From JAJFTV01 sp964532655 (GTDB lineage: Bacteria > Chloroflexota > Anaerolineae > Anaerolineales > Anaerolineaceae): a stretch of DNA of 64,000 bases. Position numbers and translations under genes: made by a program. The stretch covers positions 1 through 64,000 of the forward strand of contig CAZHMZ010000001.1 in NCBI GenBank assembly GCA_964532655.1. Direction: 5' to 3'. Of this stretch, positions 53,142-61,343 are shown piece by piece; the stretch's first letter is position 1, and every line of letters begins with the position of its first letter. Under the pieces are notes generated by a model. The model was not told where the DNA came from. It saw only the letters and a program-made list of their open reading frames with translations, and ran no database searches.

Positions 53142-53161
53142 CTTAATAAGCCTATATATGA

Positions 53162-53194
53162 CAACAAGCCGCGGTATTTTTCCGTGGCTTGTTG
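53162..53194 (-). promoter_or_regulatory. Strong hairpin before rsgA
   Basis: CAACAAGCCGCGG and CCGTGGCTTGTTG form a 13-bp stem with one wobble pair and a 7-base loop, about 20 bases before the first possible rsgA start. There is no T run, so it is not a terminator. Confidence 0.6.
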
Positions 53195-53283
53195 CTGAAC
53201 ACATGAATCGAATGTGCAGTGATTTAACTTGATCGGGATGGGATTTTTGGGGAAATGACGTCCTCTTCAGAAGTTAAAACAAA

Positions 53284-53310
53284 AACCACGGGCATGAGAG
53301 CAGCCGTGGT
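53284..53310 (-). terminator. Intrinsic terminator upstream of rsgA
   Basis: On the minus strand ACCACGG/CCGTGGT forms a stem followed by TTTTTGTTTT. It is located between a 22-codon frame with a ribosome binding site and rsgA, all on the same strand. Confidence 0.75.
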
Positions 53311-53339
53311 CCAGTAAGCTGGCAGATGGAAACAGAACC

Positions 53340-53408
53340 TTAGCCCTGTTTCACCAGGCGCGCCCATGCGTGCAGATTGAAAACCGAGACCGATGCATTA
53401 TTAGACAT
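53340..53408 (-). CDS. Candidate 22-residue leader peptide
   Basis: A short frame reading SNNASVSVFNLHAWARLVKQG after the Met, preceded by AAAGGGG at eight to nine bases. The stop lies 30 bases before the intrinsic terminator at 53310-53284. Frame, binding site and terminator in this order resemble an attenuator or regulatory small peptide. The frame can also start 13 codons earlier. There is no proof of translation, and no homologue is known to me. Confidence 0.4.
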   Translation of the reverse strand: MSNNASVSVFNLHAWARLVKQG

Positions 53409-53586
53409 AAAACGCGCCCCTTTCTGAAGAATTTGAGTCAACTGCATGAATTTATCACCGCCATGCGAGAAAGTCAAGGGTTTGAACGAAATTTGGTGTC
53501 GAAATGAAGCCGTTATTTCTCTGGAATGAAAATCCATTATCAAATGAAAGGGTCGGATCATTTGATTTGATCTTATTCCAAATGTA

Positions 53587-53608
53587 GGGGAGGTTCATGA
53601 ACCTCCCC
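53587..53608. repeat. Perfect 22-bp palindrome
   Basis: GGGGAGGTTCATGAACCTCCCC is self-complementary throughout. It begins with the GTAGGGG word seen in the repeats at 8307, 28102 and 28511 and probably belongs to the same class of intergenic palindromes. Confidence 0.75.
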
Positions 53609-53634
53609 TCCCCTGCCAAAGCGCAAATTGGGTA

Positions 53635-53659
53635 GGTGCGTTCGATCGACGAACGCACC
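53635..53659. repeat. GTGCGTTC palindromic repeat
   Basis: GGTGCGTTCG and CGAACGCACC flank a five-base loop. The arms match the repeat at 48227. The remainder of 53205-53739 holds the leader features described above and nothing else that I can name. Confidence 0.75.
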
Positions 53660-53739
53660 CTGCATATAACCAGGGAGATCAATATACCGGTTGATAAACC
53701 ACTACTGTCAATTTATGATAGCCTTACCATCTGAAACGT

Positions 53740-55296
53740 TCACAAGGTTGGTTGGGTTTGTTTCTTGGCCTGTTTCTGATCGTACATGGCCTGGTCGGCT
53801 TCTATTATCAGGCTTTCCAGCGAACTGCTGTGAGTATGGTCAAAATGGGAAATTCCGTAACTGATCGACAGCGGATATTTACGACCGCTCTCGGCGTTGA
53901 ACTCTGCCATTTTTTCCTGAAGTCTTGCCAGCATGGTTTCGGCAGATTGTGGAGTCGATTCGATGCCGATTGCCATGAATTCATCGCCGCCATAACGGGA
54001 GAGAATATCCGATGAACGCGAATGCTGGCGCAGCAGAACAGCGATATCAATCAGCGCCTGGTCGCCCTCCGCGTGCCCGTAGGTATCATTGATCATCTTC
54101 ATGTTGTCCAAATCAATGAAAATCACCGCCGCTTTCAGGCTCATGCGTTTGACCATCTCCATAAATTGGGCTGACAGTACCAGAAAACCTCGCCGGTTGT
54201 TCAGCCCGGTCAGATCATCGATCAAAGACAGATCCAGTAATTTTTTCTCCATCTGTTTCAGATCGGTGATATCGTGAATCACGATCAGTCTGCCGATCAC
54301 TATTTTTTGCTTGTCAAATAGCGAGGTGATGCTGAGATCAAAAAACAGAGTGTCTGCTCCTAATTTTTGATGAATACCCATCTTTACGGTATCCGCTATG
54401 GCAGGGCTTTTACAGGCTGCCTGTAATTCGGGCCAGTCTGAAAAAATAATCGCGGCGTCCAATCCTATCGGGGCGACCTTCCATCCCATCAATTTGACAG
54501 CCATCGGGTTGACATCCACCAGCCGGCCGTTACCATCCAGCACCAGCACACCGTCACTCAAATGCTCAATCAGCGCCTCACGGGCAATGGGGGCCAGGTC
54601 AAACAGGCGAAACCGAAACACGGCCCAGCCGATACCTATAGCCCACACCGGGTACAACAGGGCATTGGTATCAAAAAAGCGCAATGTGGGAAATGGTCTG
54701 TACCCGATGATGTAGGAGATAAAGATCAACAGCGGCGGGATGACGCTGAGGGCAATCACAGTGGCCTGCTGCCGGTAAATCAACGGCGTTTCCTCGCGGT
54801 ATTTGAGCAACAGGTAGATCCCTGCGATGACAGGCACACAGGAATAAACCGATAATGCGTAGACCGGCCCCGGGGTGAAACCCAGCAGCGGAATAAATCC
54901 GCTGGATACCCAGGCATGGGAATACACCAGATGATGAAATTCGTCGGTGAACTTGGCTGCCAGAACAATAACCGGGATGATAAATAAAATGGCCACGTTG
55001 CGCCGTGTCAGCCACTTTTTCCGTCCGGTATACACCAGCGCGAACATCAGAAACAAGTTGGGGAAGGAGTTGGTGCCGATATACTCGATCTTGCTCCAGA
55101 ACAGCATGGTATTCAATTCCAGGCTAGCCAGTTCCATGCTGTACCCGATCACATACAACGTGATCGAAGCCATAAACAGGCCAAACATGCGTGATCCGCG
55201 TGTGGAGGTGTGCTGGAATGCATAAATCGAGAGCAGGGTCATTAAGACACCCAGCCCCAGTATGCTAAGCGAGATGGGGTTTGCCCTCATCAACAT
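53740..55296 (-). CDS. 7TM-PAS-GGDEF diguanylate cyclase
   Basis: A 518-residue membrane protein. The first ~225 residues form seven hydrophobic helices of the type found at the N-terminus of some histidine kinases (WSKIEYIGTNSFPNLFLMFAL). A PAS domain follows (about 235-345, VLVLDGNGRLVDVNPMAVKLMG) and then a GGDEF domain (350-510) with intact RYGGDEFMAIG and MKMINDTYGHAEGDQ. It senses an unknown signal at the membrane and makes cyclic di-GMP. A second GGDEF protein is at 38809. Confidence 0.92.
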   Translation of the reverse strand: MLMRANPISLSILGLGVLMTLLSIYAFQHTSTRGSRMFGLFMASITLYVIGYSMELASLELNTMLFWSKIEYIGTNSFPNLFLMFALVYTGRKKWLTRRNVAILFIIPVIVLAAKFTDEFHHLVYSHAWVSSGFIPLLGFTPGPVYALSVYSCVPVIAGIYLLLKYREETPLIYRQQATVIALSVIPPLLIFISYIIGYRPFPTLRFFDTNALLYPVWAIGIGWAVFRFRLFDLAPIAREALIEHLSDGVLVLDGNGRLVDVNPMAVKLMGWKVAPIGLDAAIIFSDWPELQAACKSPAIADTVKMGIHQKLGADTLFFDLSITSLFDKQKIVIGRLIVIHDITDLKQMEKKLLDLSLIDDLTGLNNRRGFLVLSAQFMEMVKRMSLKAAVIFIDLDNMKMINDTYGHAEGDQALIDIAVLLRQHSRSSDILSRYGGDEFMAIGIESTPQSAETMLARLQEKMAEFNAESGRKYPLSISYGISHFDHTHSSSLESLIIEADQAMYDQKQAKKQTQPTL

Positions 55297-55490
55297 TGGC
55301 TGAACCTGTAAATCAAGAAATAAAATTTACTTTTCGGCTGAAACAACTTATCCTCAAGTTTCGCGGATTGTCAGGCAGATTTTTTCTCAACCAGTATCAA
55401 GGTGCAATCATTGTACCAAATCTTCGCGGTTTTGACTCACCTGTGCCGCTTCGGAAAGCCGGACGGCACAGGTGAGTCTGATTCATCCGC

Positions 55491-56354
55491 CTATCCGGCT
55501 GAACGGCTGCTATCCGCCAGGGCCGCCGGCTGCGCAAGCTGCTCACGCCTGCGGTGGGTGGACTGCCAGCGGCTGCCGATCAACCGGGCAATCCAGCGAG
55601 CCGGAAGTAACGCACCGGCCAGGCGCATCCCGCGGTTAACCCACCCGGGGATGACCACCGCCCTGCCCGCCAGTGCAGCGTTGATGGTTTCATTAGCCAC
55701 CCGGCCTGTGTCCAGGGTGGTGATGTGTCCCATCCAGCCCTGCGCTTCGATGCCGCGTTCACATTCGGGGTTGGTGGGCATGCCGGCCGGGCACAGCACC
55801 GTGACGCTGGCTCCCATGGGGCGCATCTCTTCCCGCAGGGCCAGTGAGAAATCAAGCAGAAAACGTTTGGATGCGGCGTAGGTGGCTTTGACCGGCATGG
55901 GGTAAAATGCCGCCAGGCTGGCCACGTTGATCACCCGGAAGGCGGTAAATGGATCACGGTATTGCAGCAGGGTGTGGGTCATCTCCAGGGTCGCTTCGAT
56001 ATTCAGGCGTACAATGGTCCGGATTTGCTGACCGGTGCGTTCGAAAAAGGGACCCTCGTAATCCACCCCGGCTACATTAATAAGGCACCAGAACCGCAGC
56101 GATTCCGCGCGCATTCTTGCAAACAGAGCCTCGCGCGCAGCCATGTCGGTGAGGTCGCACGGGTGCGTCAGCACCTCCACCGCGCTGGTCCGGCGAATAC
56201 CCTCTGCCAGCGTTTCCAATCCTGTTTCGTTGACGTCGATCAACAGCAGATCCCAGCCGCGGCTGGCGCATTCCACGGCAAATGATCTGCCCAACCCGCC
56301 GGCTGCCCCCGTAATGGCAACCAGAGTGTGAGCAGTATGGATTTCAGTTTGCAT
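55491..56354 (-). CDS. Short-chain dehydrogenase/reductase
   Basis: A 287-residue SDR. It has the cofactor loop ITGAAGGLGRSFA, the NVAG-type segment (CLINVAGVDYEG), the Ser in VINVASLAA and the catalytic Tyr/Lys in TYAASKRFLL. The C-terminal extension with a hydrophobic helix (RGMRLAGALLPARWIARLIG) is like that of membrane-associated SDRs. GGAGG precedes the ATG at 56354, which lies inside the end of the upstream SDR gene. Substrate unknown. Confidence 0.88.
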   Translation of the reverse strand: MQTEIHTAHTLVAITGAAGGLGRSFAVECASRGWDLLLIDVNETGLETLAEGIRRTSAVEVLTHPCDLTDMAAREALFARMRAESLRFWCLINVAGVDYEGPFFERTGQQIRTIVRLNIEATLEMTHTLLQYRDPFTAFRVINVASLAAFYPMPVKATYAASKRFLLDFSLALREEMRPMGASVTVLCPAGMPTNPECERGIEAQGWMGHITTLDTGRVANETINAALAGRAVVIPGWVNRGMRLAGALLPARWIARLIGSRWQSTHRRREQLAQPAALADSSRSAG

Positions 56355-57255
56355 GGGCCGCCTCCGAGGTGAGGTTAAGCTGCCAGGGCAGTCCGCACAT
56401 CTGACAGGAGATTTGCCACAGGCGGGCGGCTTCCTGCTCATCTTCTGCCCGGCGGGAAGGTTTTTTGGGCTTGCCATGTTTCCAGTATGAATCGTTTGTC
56501 CCCTGGATGCCTTCCTCGGTCAACAGATAGACAATCCCGCGCGCCGATTCCTGGGCAGAAATACCACCGGAACGGCGCAGCTTCCAGATCCAGTTCACCA
56601 AACCGGGGTTACCCTTCAGGCCGATATCGGTTTGCACCAGGCCGGGGTCGGCGGCAAATGCACGCACGGTTGATTCTTCGCCCAAAAGGCGGTTGATCTC
56701 CTGCGTGAACAGCACATTGGCCAGTTTGGTGCTGCCATAAGCCCGCAAGCCGTTGTAGCGTTTGCGGAGTTGAATATCCTTCCAGTTGAGGCGGGCGCCG
56801 TAATGTGAGCCGGAACTGACGGTGACAATCCGCGCCCACGAAGCGGCCTGCAGCAACGGCAAAACCTGCCGGGTGAGTAAAAACGGCGCAAGGTGGTTGA
56901 CCGCCCACTGGGTTTCAAACCCATCCGGGGTCAGTTTCATCCAGTATGTGAAGGTGCCCGCGTTGTTAAGCAGCCCATCCAGAGCTGTCAGGTTCCATGC
57001 TTCCAGTTGATCTTCAATATCATGCGCCAACCGGTTCACATCGGCCTGCAGACTCAGATCAGCGGTCAGAAAGGCCACCTTCCCTTGCGGGTTCAGACGC
57101 GCCAGACGCGCCTGCTCCAGGCGGCAGCGCCCCAGCGAACGGCCCACCCCGATGATGGATGCACCTGAACGCGCCAGCATTTCCGCGGCGGCCTGCCCGA
57201 TCCCCGAGGTGGCTCCGGTAATGACATACGTTTTTCCAACATTTTGAATTTCCAT
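56344..57255 (-). CDS. Short-chain dehydrogenase, retinol-dehydrogenase-like
   Basis: A 303-residue SDR starting EIQNVGKTYVITGATSGIGQAAAEML. LLNNAGTFTY, TVSSGSHYGA and YGSTKLANVLF (Tyr-x-x-x-Lys) complete the catalytic set; the HLAPFLLTRQVLPLL stretch is typical of the RDH/WW-domain-oxidoreductase-like group. The C-terminal 60 residues (KHGKPKKPSRRAEDEQEAARLW) are charged. Two SDRs are translationally coupled. The ATG at 57255 has GGAT upstream; the frame extends to a TTG at 57276. Confidence 0.88.
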   Translation of the reverse strand: MEIQNVGKTYVITGATSGIGQAAAEMLARSGASIIGVGRSLGRCRLEQARLARLNPQGKVAFLTADLSLQADVNRLAHDIEDQLEAWNLTALDGLLNNAGTFTYWMKLTPDGFETQWAVNHLAPFLLTRQVLPLLQAASWARIVTVSSGSHYGARLNWKDIQLRKRYNGLRAYGSTKLANVLFTQEINRLLGEESTVRAFAADPGLVQTDIGLKGNPGLVNWIWKLRRSGGISAQESARGIVYLLTEEGIQGTNDSYWKHGKPKKPSRRAEDEQEAARLWQISCQMCGLPWQLNLTSEAAHAN

Positions 57256-57372
57256 TTTTTCATCCGTTTGTTTCAAAAGTGAACTTGCTGACCTTTTCTA
57301 TAGCACGCCGGAAGGTGGAAAGTCATCGGCGGAAAGGTGGAAAAGGGGGGTGGAGAGGGGGTGGAGAGACGC

Positions 57373-57410
57373 AAAAAAGCCGTTTCCCATCTGAAAAACA
57401 GGAAAACGGC
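57373..57410 (-). terminator. Intrinsic terminator of the membrane LuxR gene
   Basis: On the minus strand GCCGTTTTCC/GGGAAACGGC forms a stem followed by six Ts, about 40 bases after the stop at 57449. Confidence 0.85.
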
Positions 57411-57448
57411 CCTCAAAACAATACTGAAACAGCGGCGTCAGCGAAATT

Positions 57449-58249
57449 CTACTGCTTTATCAGGTTCAATTCATGCGCCCGGCGGATGGCCTGTACACGT
57501 GTTTCCACACCCAGCTTGCTGTACAAATTGTTGATGTGGGTCTTGACTGTACTGGGCGCCACGCTCAGGCGAATCGCGATCTGCTGGTTGGACAGTCCCT
57601 CATCCACCAGGCGGAGCACTTCCAGCTCGCGTGCGCTCAACGGATCAGCCAGTTCAACCGGTATGGGGTCCGTCGCCGGAGCGGTATCCGCTGCGGCGTC
57701 TGTTCCAGACTGAAGCCTGCGCAGAAGGGGTTCAGGCAGCAGCCGGTCGAGCCGCAGCCAGTAAAACGCCGCGCCGCCCACAATGATCAGCAACGGCGCC
57801 GCGATTTTGATGAACAGCCCGCCGGCAATGGCGCCGAACACAGCAAACAGGGTGACCCCCAGCACGGCCATACCCCAGCCGGTCAACGTCACCCAGGGTT
57901 TCCAGGCCTGTCCGTTGCTTGCCAGAATGGCTCCCAACCCCAATCCCACGATCAGCAGCAGCCAGGCATACGCCCACGACTTTGTATCGCCGGTGAGGGC
58001 GTTCATCAGCAGGATCAAACCCAGCGCGCACAAAAACGAACCGGGGATAAACAGCACCGAGGACAGCCGCCAGCGTTCGCTCCCGGCATATACCAGCAGA
58101 AAAAACACACTGCCGAGCATAATAAAAACCAGTGGCAGCGCAATATTCACAAAATCTTCCAGAAAAATGGACACCGCCAGAAGAATCACCCCCACCGCGA
58201 CGATGAGGATGCTGATCATTGTGACAGGTTTTACACCACCAATTTTCAT
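57449..58249 (-). CDS. Membrane-anchored LuxR-type transcription regulator
   Basis: A 266-residue protein with six predicted membrane helices in the first ~165 residues, a short Ala/Asp/Pro linker and a C-terminal LuxR/GerE helix-turn-helix (LSARELEVLRLVDEGLSNQQIA...VAPSTVKTHINNLYSKLGVETR). There is no receiver domain. It probably binds DNA while in the membrane, coupling a membrane signal to transcription. GGAG precedes the ATG. Its promoter region now abuts a foreign RHS fragment. Confidence 0.88.
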   Translation of the reverse strand: MKIGGVKPVTMISILIVAVGVILLAVSIFLEDFVNIALPLVFIMLGSVFFLLVYAGSERWRLSSVLFIPGSFLCALGLILLMNALTGDTKSWAYAWLLLIVGLGLGAILASNGQAWKPWVTLTGWGMAVLGVTLFAVFGAIAGGLFIKIAAPLLIIVGGAAFYWLRLDRLLPEPLLRRLQSGTDAAADTAPATDPIPVELADPLSARELEVLRLVDEGLSNQQIAIRLSVAPSTVKTHINNLYSKLGVETRVQAIRRAHELNLIKQ

Positions 58250-58283
58250 ACGAATCTCCGGGAATCAAAGCTTTAAGTCTTAT

Positions 58284-58994
58284 TTTAACCGGTGGATCCA
58301 GGCTGACACCATTGTACCAGAACCCAATTTTCCTCAGTACTATGATCGTTATTGTTATGTAAGGAATAACCCTATTCGATATTCCGATCCCACAGGACAC
58401 AGAGATTGCGAGGAATGCGGTCGAGATAATCTCTATGACCCAAACTATCAGGAAAACTATGATTATGTGTATTACGGTCTGCATACAAATGCTGAAAGAC
58501 AAACCAATCTCAAAAAAGTAGAAAAGGCAGTTGCTGCGGTTGAGATTGCAACCAGCATTGTGTCGAACCCGGCGGACCTAACCTGGACATCTGCACGTTG
58601 TGTGATGGGGGACTGTGGTTATTACACCTATCTTTTTGCGGCAATTCCTGTCCTTCCCTCCACTCTGGGGAGGTCTATCGATAAAGCGCTTGACCTTGTT
58701 CCAACAGGGCAAATGCACCACATAATCTCTAATCCAATACTAAAAGCTCTTGAGCGACACGATATTTTACAAGGAGTGTTTAAACGTGACGATTTTATTG
58801 TTCAAGCAATCGACCTCGAAAGCCATCGGGGTTATCAGGAATGGCACCGAGCGGTGGATAAGGAGGTAAGAAAATGGTTAGCTGTGAATAAAATCGCTAC
58901 CCCATCTGATTTTATAGATTATATGAAGAGCATTTACTCTAGCCCGGATATGCTGCAGCGTTTTCCCGGTGGAAAGAAATATCATGGGCGATAA
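58284..58994 (+). CDS. Orphan RHS C-terminal toxin fragment (AHH/HNH-type nuclease)
   Basis: The open frame begins abruptly inside an RHS core end: FNRWIQADTIVPEP, YDRYCYVRNNPIRYSDPTGH, the canonical junction after which polymorphic toxin tips vary. The tip of about 185 residues has GQMHHIISNPILKALERHD, ESHRGYQEWHRAVDKEV, the paired His pattern of HNH/endonuclease-VII toxins of the AHH type. There is no start codon or N-terminal RHS part: left of 58284 lies the LuxR gene on the other strand. Internal starts (GTG 58467, ATG 58604) could still give the nuclease domain. The next gene overlaps its end. Confidence 0.7.
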   Translation, partial: FNRWIQADTIVPEPNFPQYYDRYCYVRNNPIRYSDPTGHRDCEECGRDNLYDPNYQENYDYVYYGLHTNAERQTNLKKVEKAVAAVEIATSIVSNPADLTWTSARCVMGDCGYYTYLFAAIPVLPSTLGRSIDKALDLVPTGQMHHIISNPILKALERHDILQGVFKRDDFIVQAIDLESHRGYQEWHRAVDKEVRKWLAVNKIATPSDFIDYMKSIYSSPDMLQRFPGGKKYHGR

Positions 58995-59712
58995 ATTCTA
59001 CGTAGTGGAACCTGGAGGTGATGACCTGTTTGGGACAAAATGGGCGTATGGTTTGACTTTACCACCAGAGAATTATGAACATGCCACATATTGCCCAGTC
59101 TGTCACCGACCGGCCACATTACGGCATTTACTTCCACCGATTAATCTGAAAATCTCCCGGTCACACCCCAATGGTTGGGGGGATTTGCTGTGGGGAGCAG
59201 GGTTTTTCCTGATGGTTTCGAAAAGATTCAAAGAGATTTATGAAGCGGAGCAGCTATCTGGCATCGAGGCGTTTGAGGGACCGGTCAACATTCTGAAATA
59301 TGGCACCAAGAAACCCGATCAAATCCAAGGCGAGAAGCCTGTGTACTATCACATCAAAATCCCTTGGGGAGGGGCTAATCAGGATGATCAACTATCGAAG
59401 CTCACCTATCTCTTTCGGTCACCCAAAGACGTATACTGTGCGTTTTGTCGGGGGGAAACAGGGGCATCCCACAGAGTACAAGAAAACGTGATCATCGAAA
59501 AGGGATCTTGGAATGGGGATGATCTTTTTATACCGCGTGGTGCACCAGTGGAGTTGATGGTTTCAGAAAAATTCCGCAGGGTGGTGGATCAATATGATAT
59601 CACCAATATTTTACTTATTCCTGGAGAGATATTCAGTTTTGATGGACGCTATCTTACTAAATGGAGAGAGCGTATTGAAATACGGGGTAAATACGGGTAT
59701 CTGAAGAGTTGA
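58984..59712 (+). CDS. Putative double-CxxC (SitI6-like) immunity protein
   Basis: A 242-residue soluble protein. It has the two CxxC pairs YCPVCHRP (near residue 36) and YCAFCRG (near residue 155), with WAYGLTLPPENY, FFLMVSKRFKEIY and ELMVSEKFRRVVDQY repeats, the arrangement of the double-CxxCG paralogous family that includes the Myxococcus SitI6 immunity proteins. It overlaps the toxin tip by 11 bases (ATG at 58984 after GGTGGAAAG), the usual toxin-immunity order. Binding to the toxin is inferred from position and family. Confidence 0.65.
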   Translation: MGDKFYVVEPGGDDLFGTKWAYGLTLPPENYEHATYCPVCHRPATLRHLLPPINLKISRSHPNGWGDLLWGAGFFLMVSKRFKEIYEAEQLSGIEAFEGPVNILKYGTKKPDQIQGEKPVYYHIKIPWGGANQDDQLSKLTYLFRSPKDVYCAFCRGETGASHRVQENVIIEKGSWNGDDLFIPRGAPVELMVSEKFRRVVDQYDITNILLIPGEIFSFDGRYLTKWRERIEIRGKYGYLKS

Positions 59713-60022
59713 GAACCTCTTAATAGCGAATAGGGTGGCAATAAACCCTCATTTGGACGACCACCAGCAAAACAACCCCGTAGAACGGTGTGGCGCGATA
59801 GTTCGACGGCGGCAACGGCCAGCGAGAACGGTGAGCTGGTCTCGGAGGTCGAGTACACCGCCTTTGGAGAGATGCGCTCGCTTAACGGTGTGTTGGTGAC
59901 CGATAATAGATACACTGGCCAACGAGGAAACCTCTTGGGTAGTCTACCTTAAGAAGGATGAGAGGTGGTTAAGATAAGTGTTCAACCACCGCAAACAATT
60001 ATACCGGGTTGACCTGCCGAGC
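59713..60022 (+). other. Spacer carrying an RHS remnant
   Basis: The first 78 bases hold nothing recognisable. From 59791 to 59952 lies a decayed RHS core. The last 70 bases before the convergent membrane-protein gene hold no clear terminator. Confidence 0.6.
59791..59952 (+). pseudogene. RHS core remnant
   Basis: Translated in the plus strand the stretch reads WRDSSTAATASENGELV, then EVEYTAFGEMRSLNGV and NRYTGQRGN before a stop. The phrases YxxFGE-x-R and RYTGQR are hallmarks of the RHS core that normally precede the FNRWIQADTIVP part. Here they lie downstream of the toxin-immunity pair, so the cassette order is permuted: the piece is a leftover of a second core. Confidence 0.75.
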
Positions 60023-60685
60023 TCAGGCTTTGGTGACGGCGCCCTGCAGCAGCAATTCTTTGGTCACCTTACGATGGCTGTTTGAGTAAGCGGTGATGAC
60101 AGCCAGAGCGTAGAAAAGCAGATCCATGACGGAGAAGGTCTCCTTCATTAAATCAAATGTGTAGGCGTAGTTGAACTGGAAGAAAACTTCCACATAGCTC
60201 ATCCCGGCTGCATCCGCCAGCATGGCCATGGAAACCAGAAAATTGCCCAGTAAAACACTCACCAGGGCAATGCCGGCGCCCAGAAAGGAATAGATTTTAT
60301 CCAGACCGCGGCCCAGCAGACGGATCCCCAGGCCTACCAGAAACCCTACCCCCACCGCCATCCACCCGATCTGATATTTGGTGAGCAATGTGATGGCCAC
60401 CCACAGTACAGCCCCAATGAGCCCGCCCAGTACGCCGCCGATGATCCCCAGGGCCAGGTTTTGCTCCAGTTTCAGGTTTTCCAAATTTGATTTGATGATT
60501 TGCTCGGTGATCAACGCGTTGGGCTGCTCGTCTGTCGCTGCGGGAGGAAAATCATCGGGGAAAGCACTGCTTTGAGCATCCAAACCATGCGTGGCGGTTA
60601 AGTCATCCGCGCCGGATAAATCATCCGTGGCGGGTACGCCATTAGATCGTGTGCTTTCAGCATACGTGCTGTCAGTTTGTTCCAT
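60023..60685 (-). CDS. Membrane protein of unknown function
   Basis: A 220-residue protein. The first ~65 residues are acidic and Ser/Thr-rich (probably disordered), then IITEQIIKSNLENLKLEQN leads into four or five membrane helices with Gly-rich faces (GIIGGVLGGLIGAVLW, GVGFLVGLGIRLLGRGLDK). Similar layouts occur in proteins with no known function. AGGAG seven bases from the ATG. It converges with the RHS remnant. Confidence 0.75.
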   Translation of the reverse strand: MEQTDSTYAESTRSNGVPATDDLSGADDLTATHGLDAQSSAFPDDFPPAATDEQPNALITEQIIKSNLENLKLEQNLALGIIGGVLGGLIGAVLWVAITLLTKYQIGWMAVGVGFLVGLGIRLLGRGLDKIYSFLGAGIALVSVLLGNFLVSMAMLADAAGMSYVEVFFQFNYAYTFDLMKETFSVMDLLFYALAVITAYSNSHRKVTKELLLQGAVTKA

Positions 60686-60834
60686 CGTTCAACTCCTGAA
60701 AGAAGGATGTCAGCCAGTTCAATTAACGCCATTGAACCTTCCGCACCCCACAAAGGTGCAGACGACCCCCTGCTCTGCAAGCAGTATGCCAGAGGATGAA
60801 AATGTTGATTGGTGAAACGGGATTAGAAATTTCG

Positions 60835-61236
60835 TCAGGATGAAGAATCGGTTTGCGGCAGTTCAATCACATACGAGGTAACCGCGCTGATTTTTGCCCC
60901 TTTAACTGAATCAAACTCATACACATTGCAGTACGCCAGCACGCGTCCGCCATCCGTTTTGGCCATACCATCCACCGCCCCGGCTTTGCCGTGGTTGACC
61001 ACGTGATCGATGGTCAGTTCCAGCACCCGGTCCTGCTGCAGAACGCACTGCAGCCGTTCCATCACCAGGGCTTGTCCTTTGACCAGCGGCCCGCCCACCT
61101 GGTTCCAGACCAGATTCTGCGCGGTGCAGTCGCTGATAAATTGCCCGTCGGCAGCCGTCATGGCGATGGTCATTTGCTGCAAGAGCAGATTCTTGGGTGA
61201 ATTTCCGCAATCCTCATGAAGAATCACCTTCGTCAT
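60835..61236 (-). CDS. NTF2-like (SnoaL-type) protein
   Basis: A 133-residue protein of the NTF2-like fold. KVILHEDCGNSPKNLLLQQMTIAMTAADGQFI forms the N-terminal helices of the cone; DHVVNHGKAGAVDG and CNVYEFDSVKGAKISAVTSYVIEL are the sheet. The same overall order occurs in small NTF2-family proteins of Firmicutes. The pocket ligand is unknown. GGGGGG precedes the ATG. Confidence 0.85.
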   Translation of the reverse strand: MTKVILHEDCGNSPKNLLLQQMTIAMTAADGQFISDCTAQNLVWNQVGGPLVKGQALVMERLQCVLQQDRVLELTIDHVVNHGKAGAVDGMAKTDGGRVLAYCNVYEFDSVKGAKISAVTSYVIELPQTDSSS

Positions 61237-61343
61237 TTATCCCCCCTGTCCGGCGCGGCGGCCGGTATACCATTTTGCGCGCGTCAAAGCACGCGCTCCT
61301 GTCTGACATTATATCCAATCGGATGGCCGCACTGACAGGGGCT

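Noticed and set aside
57783..58994. A 403-residue protein containing the RHS tip and everything upstream to 57783
   Set aside because: The first ~165 codons are antisense to the membrane LuxR gene and look non-coding (low complexity, no family). RHS similarity starts only at about 58284.
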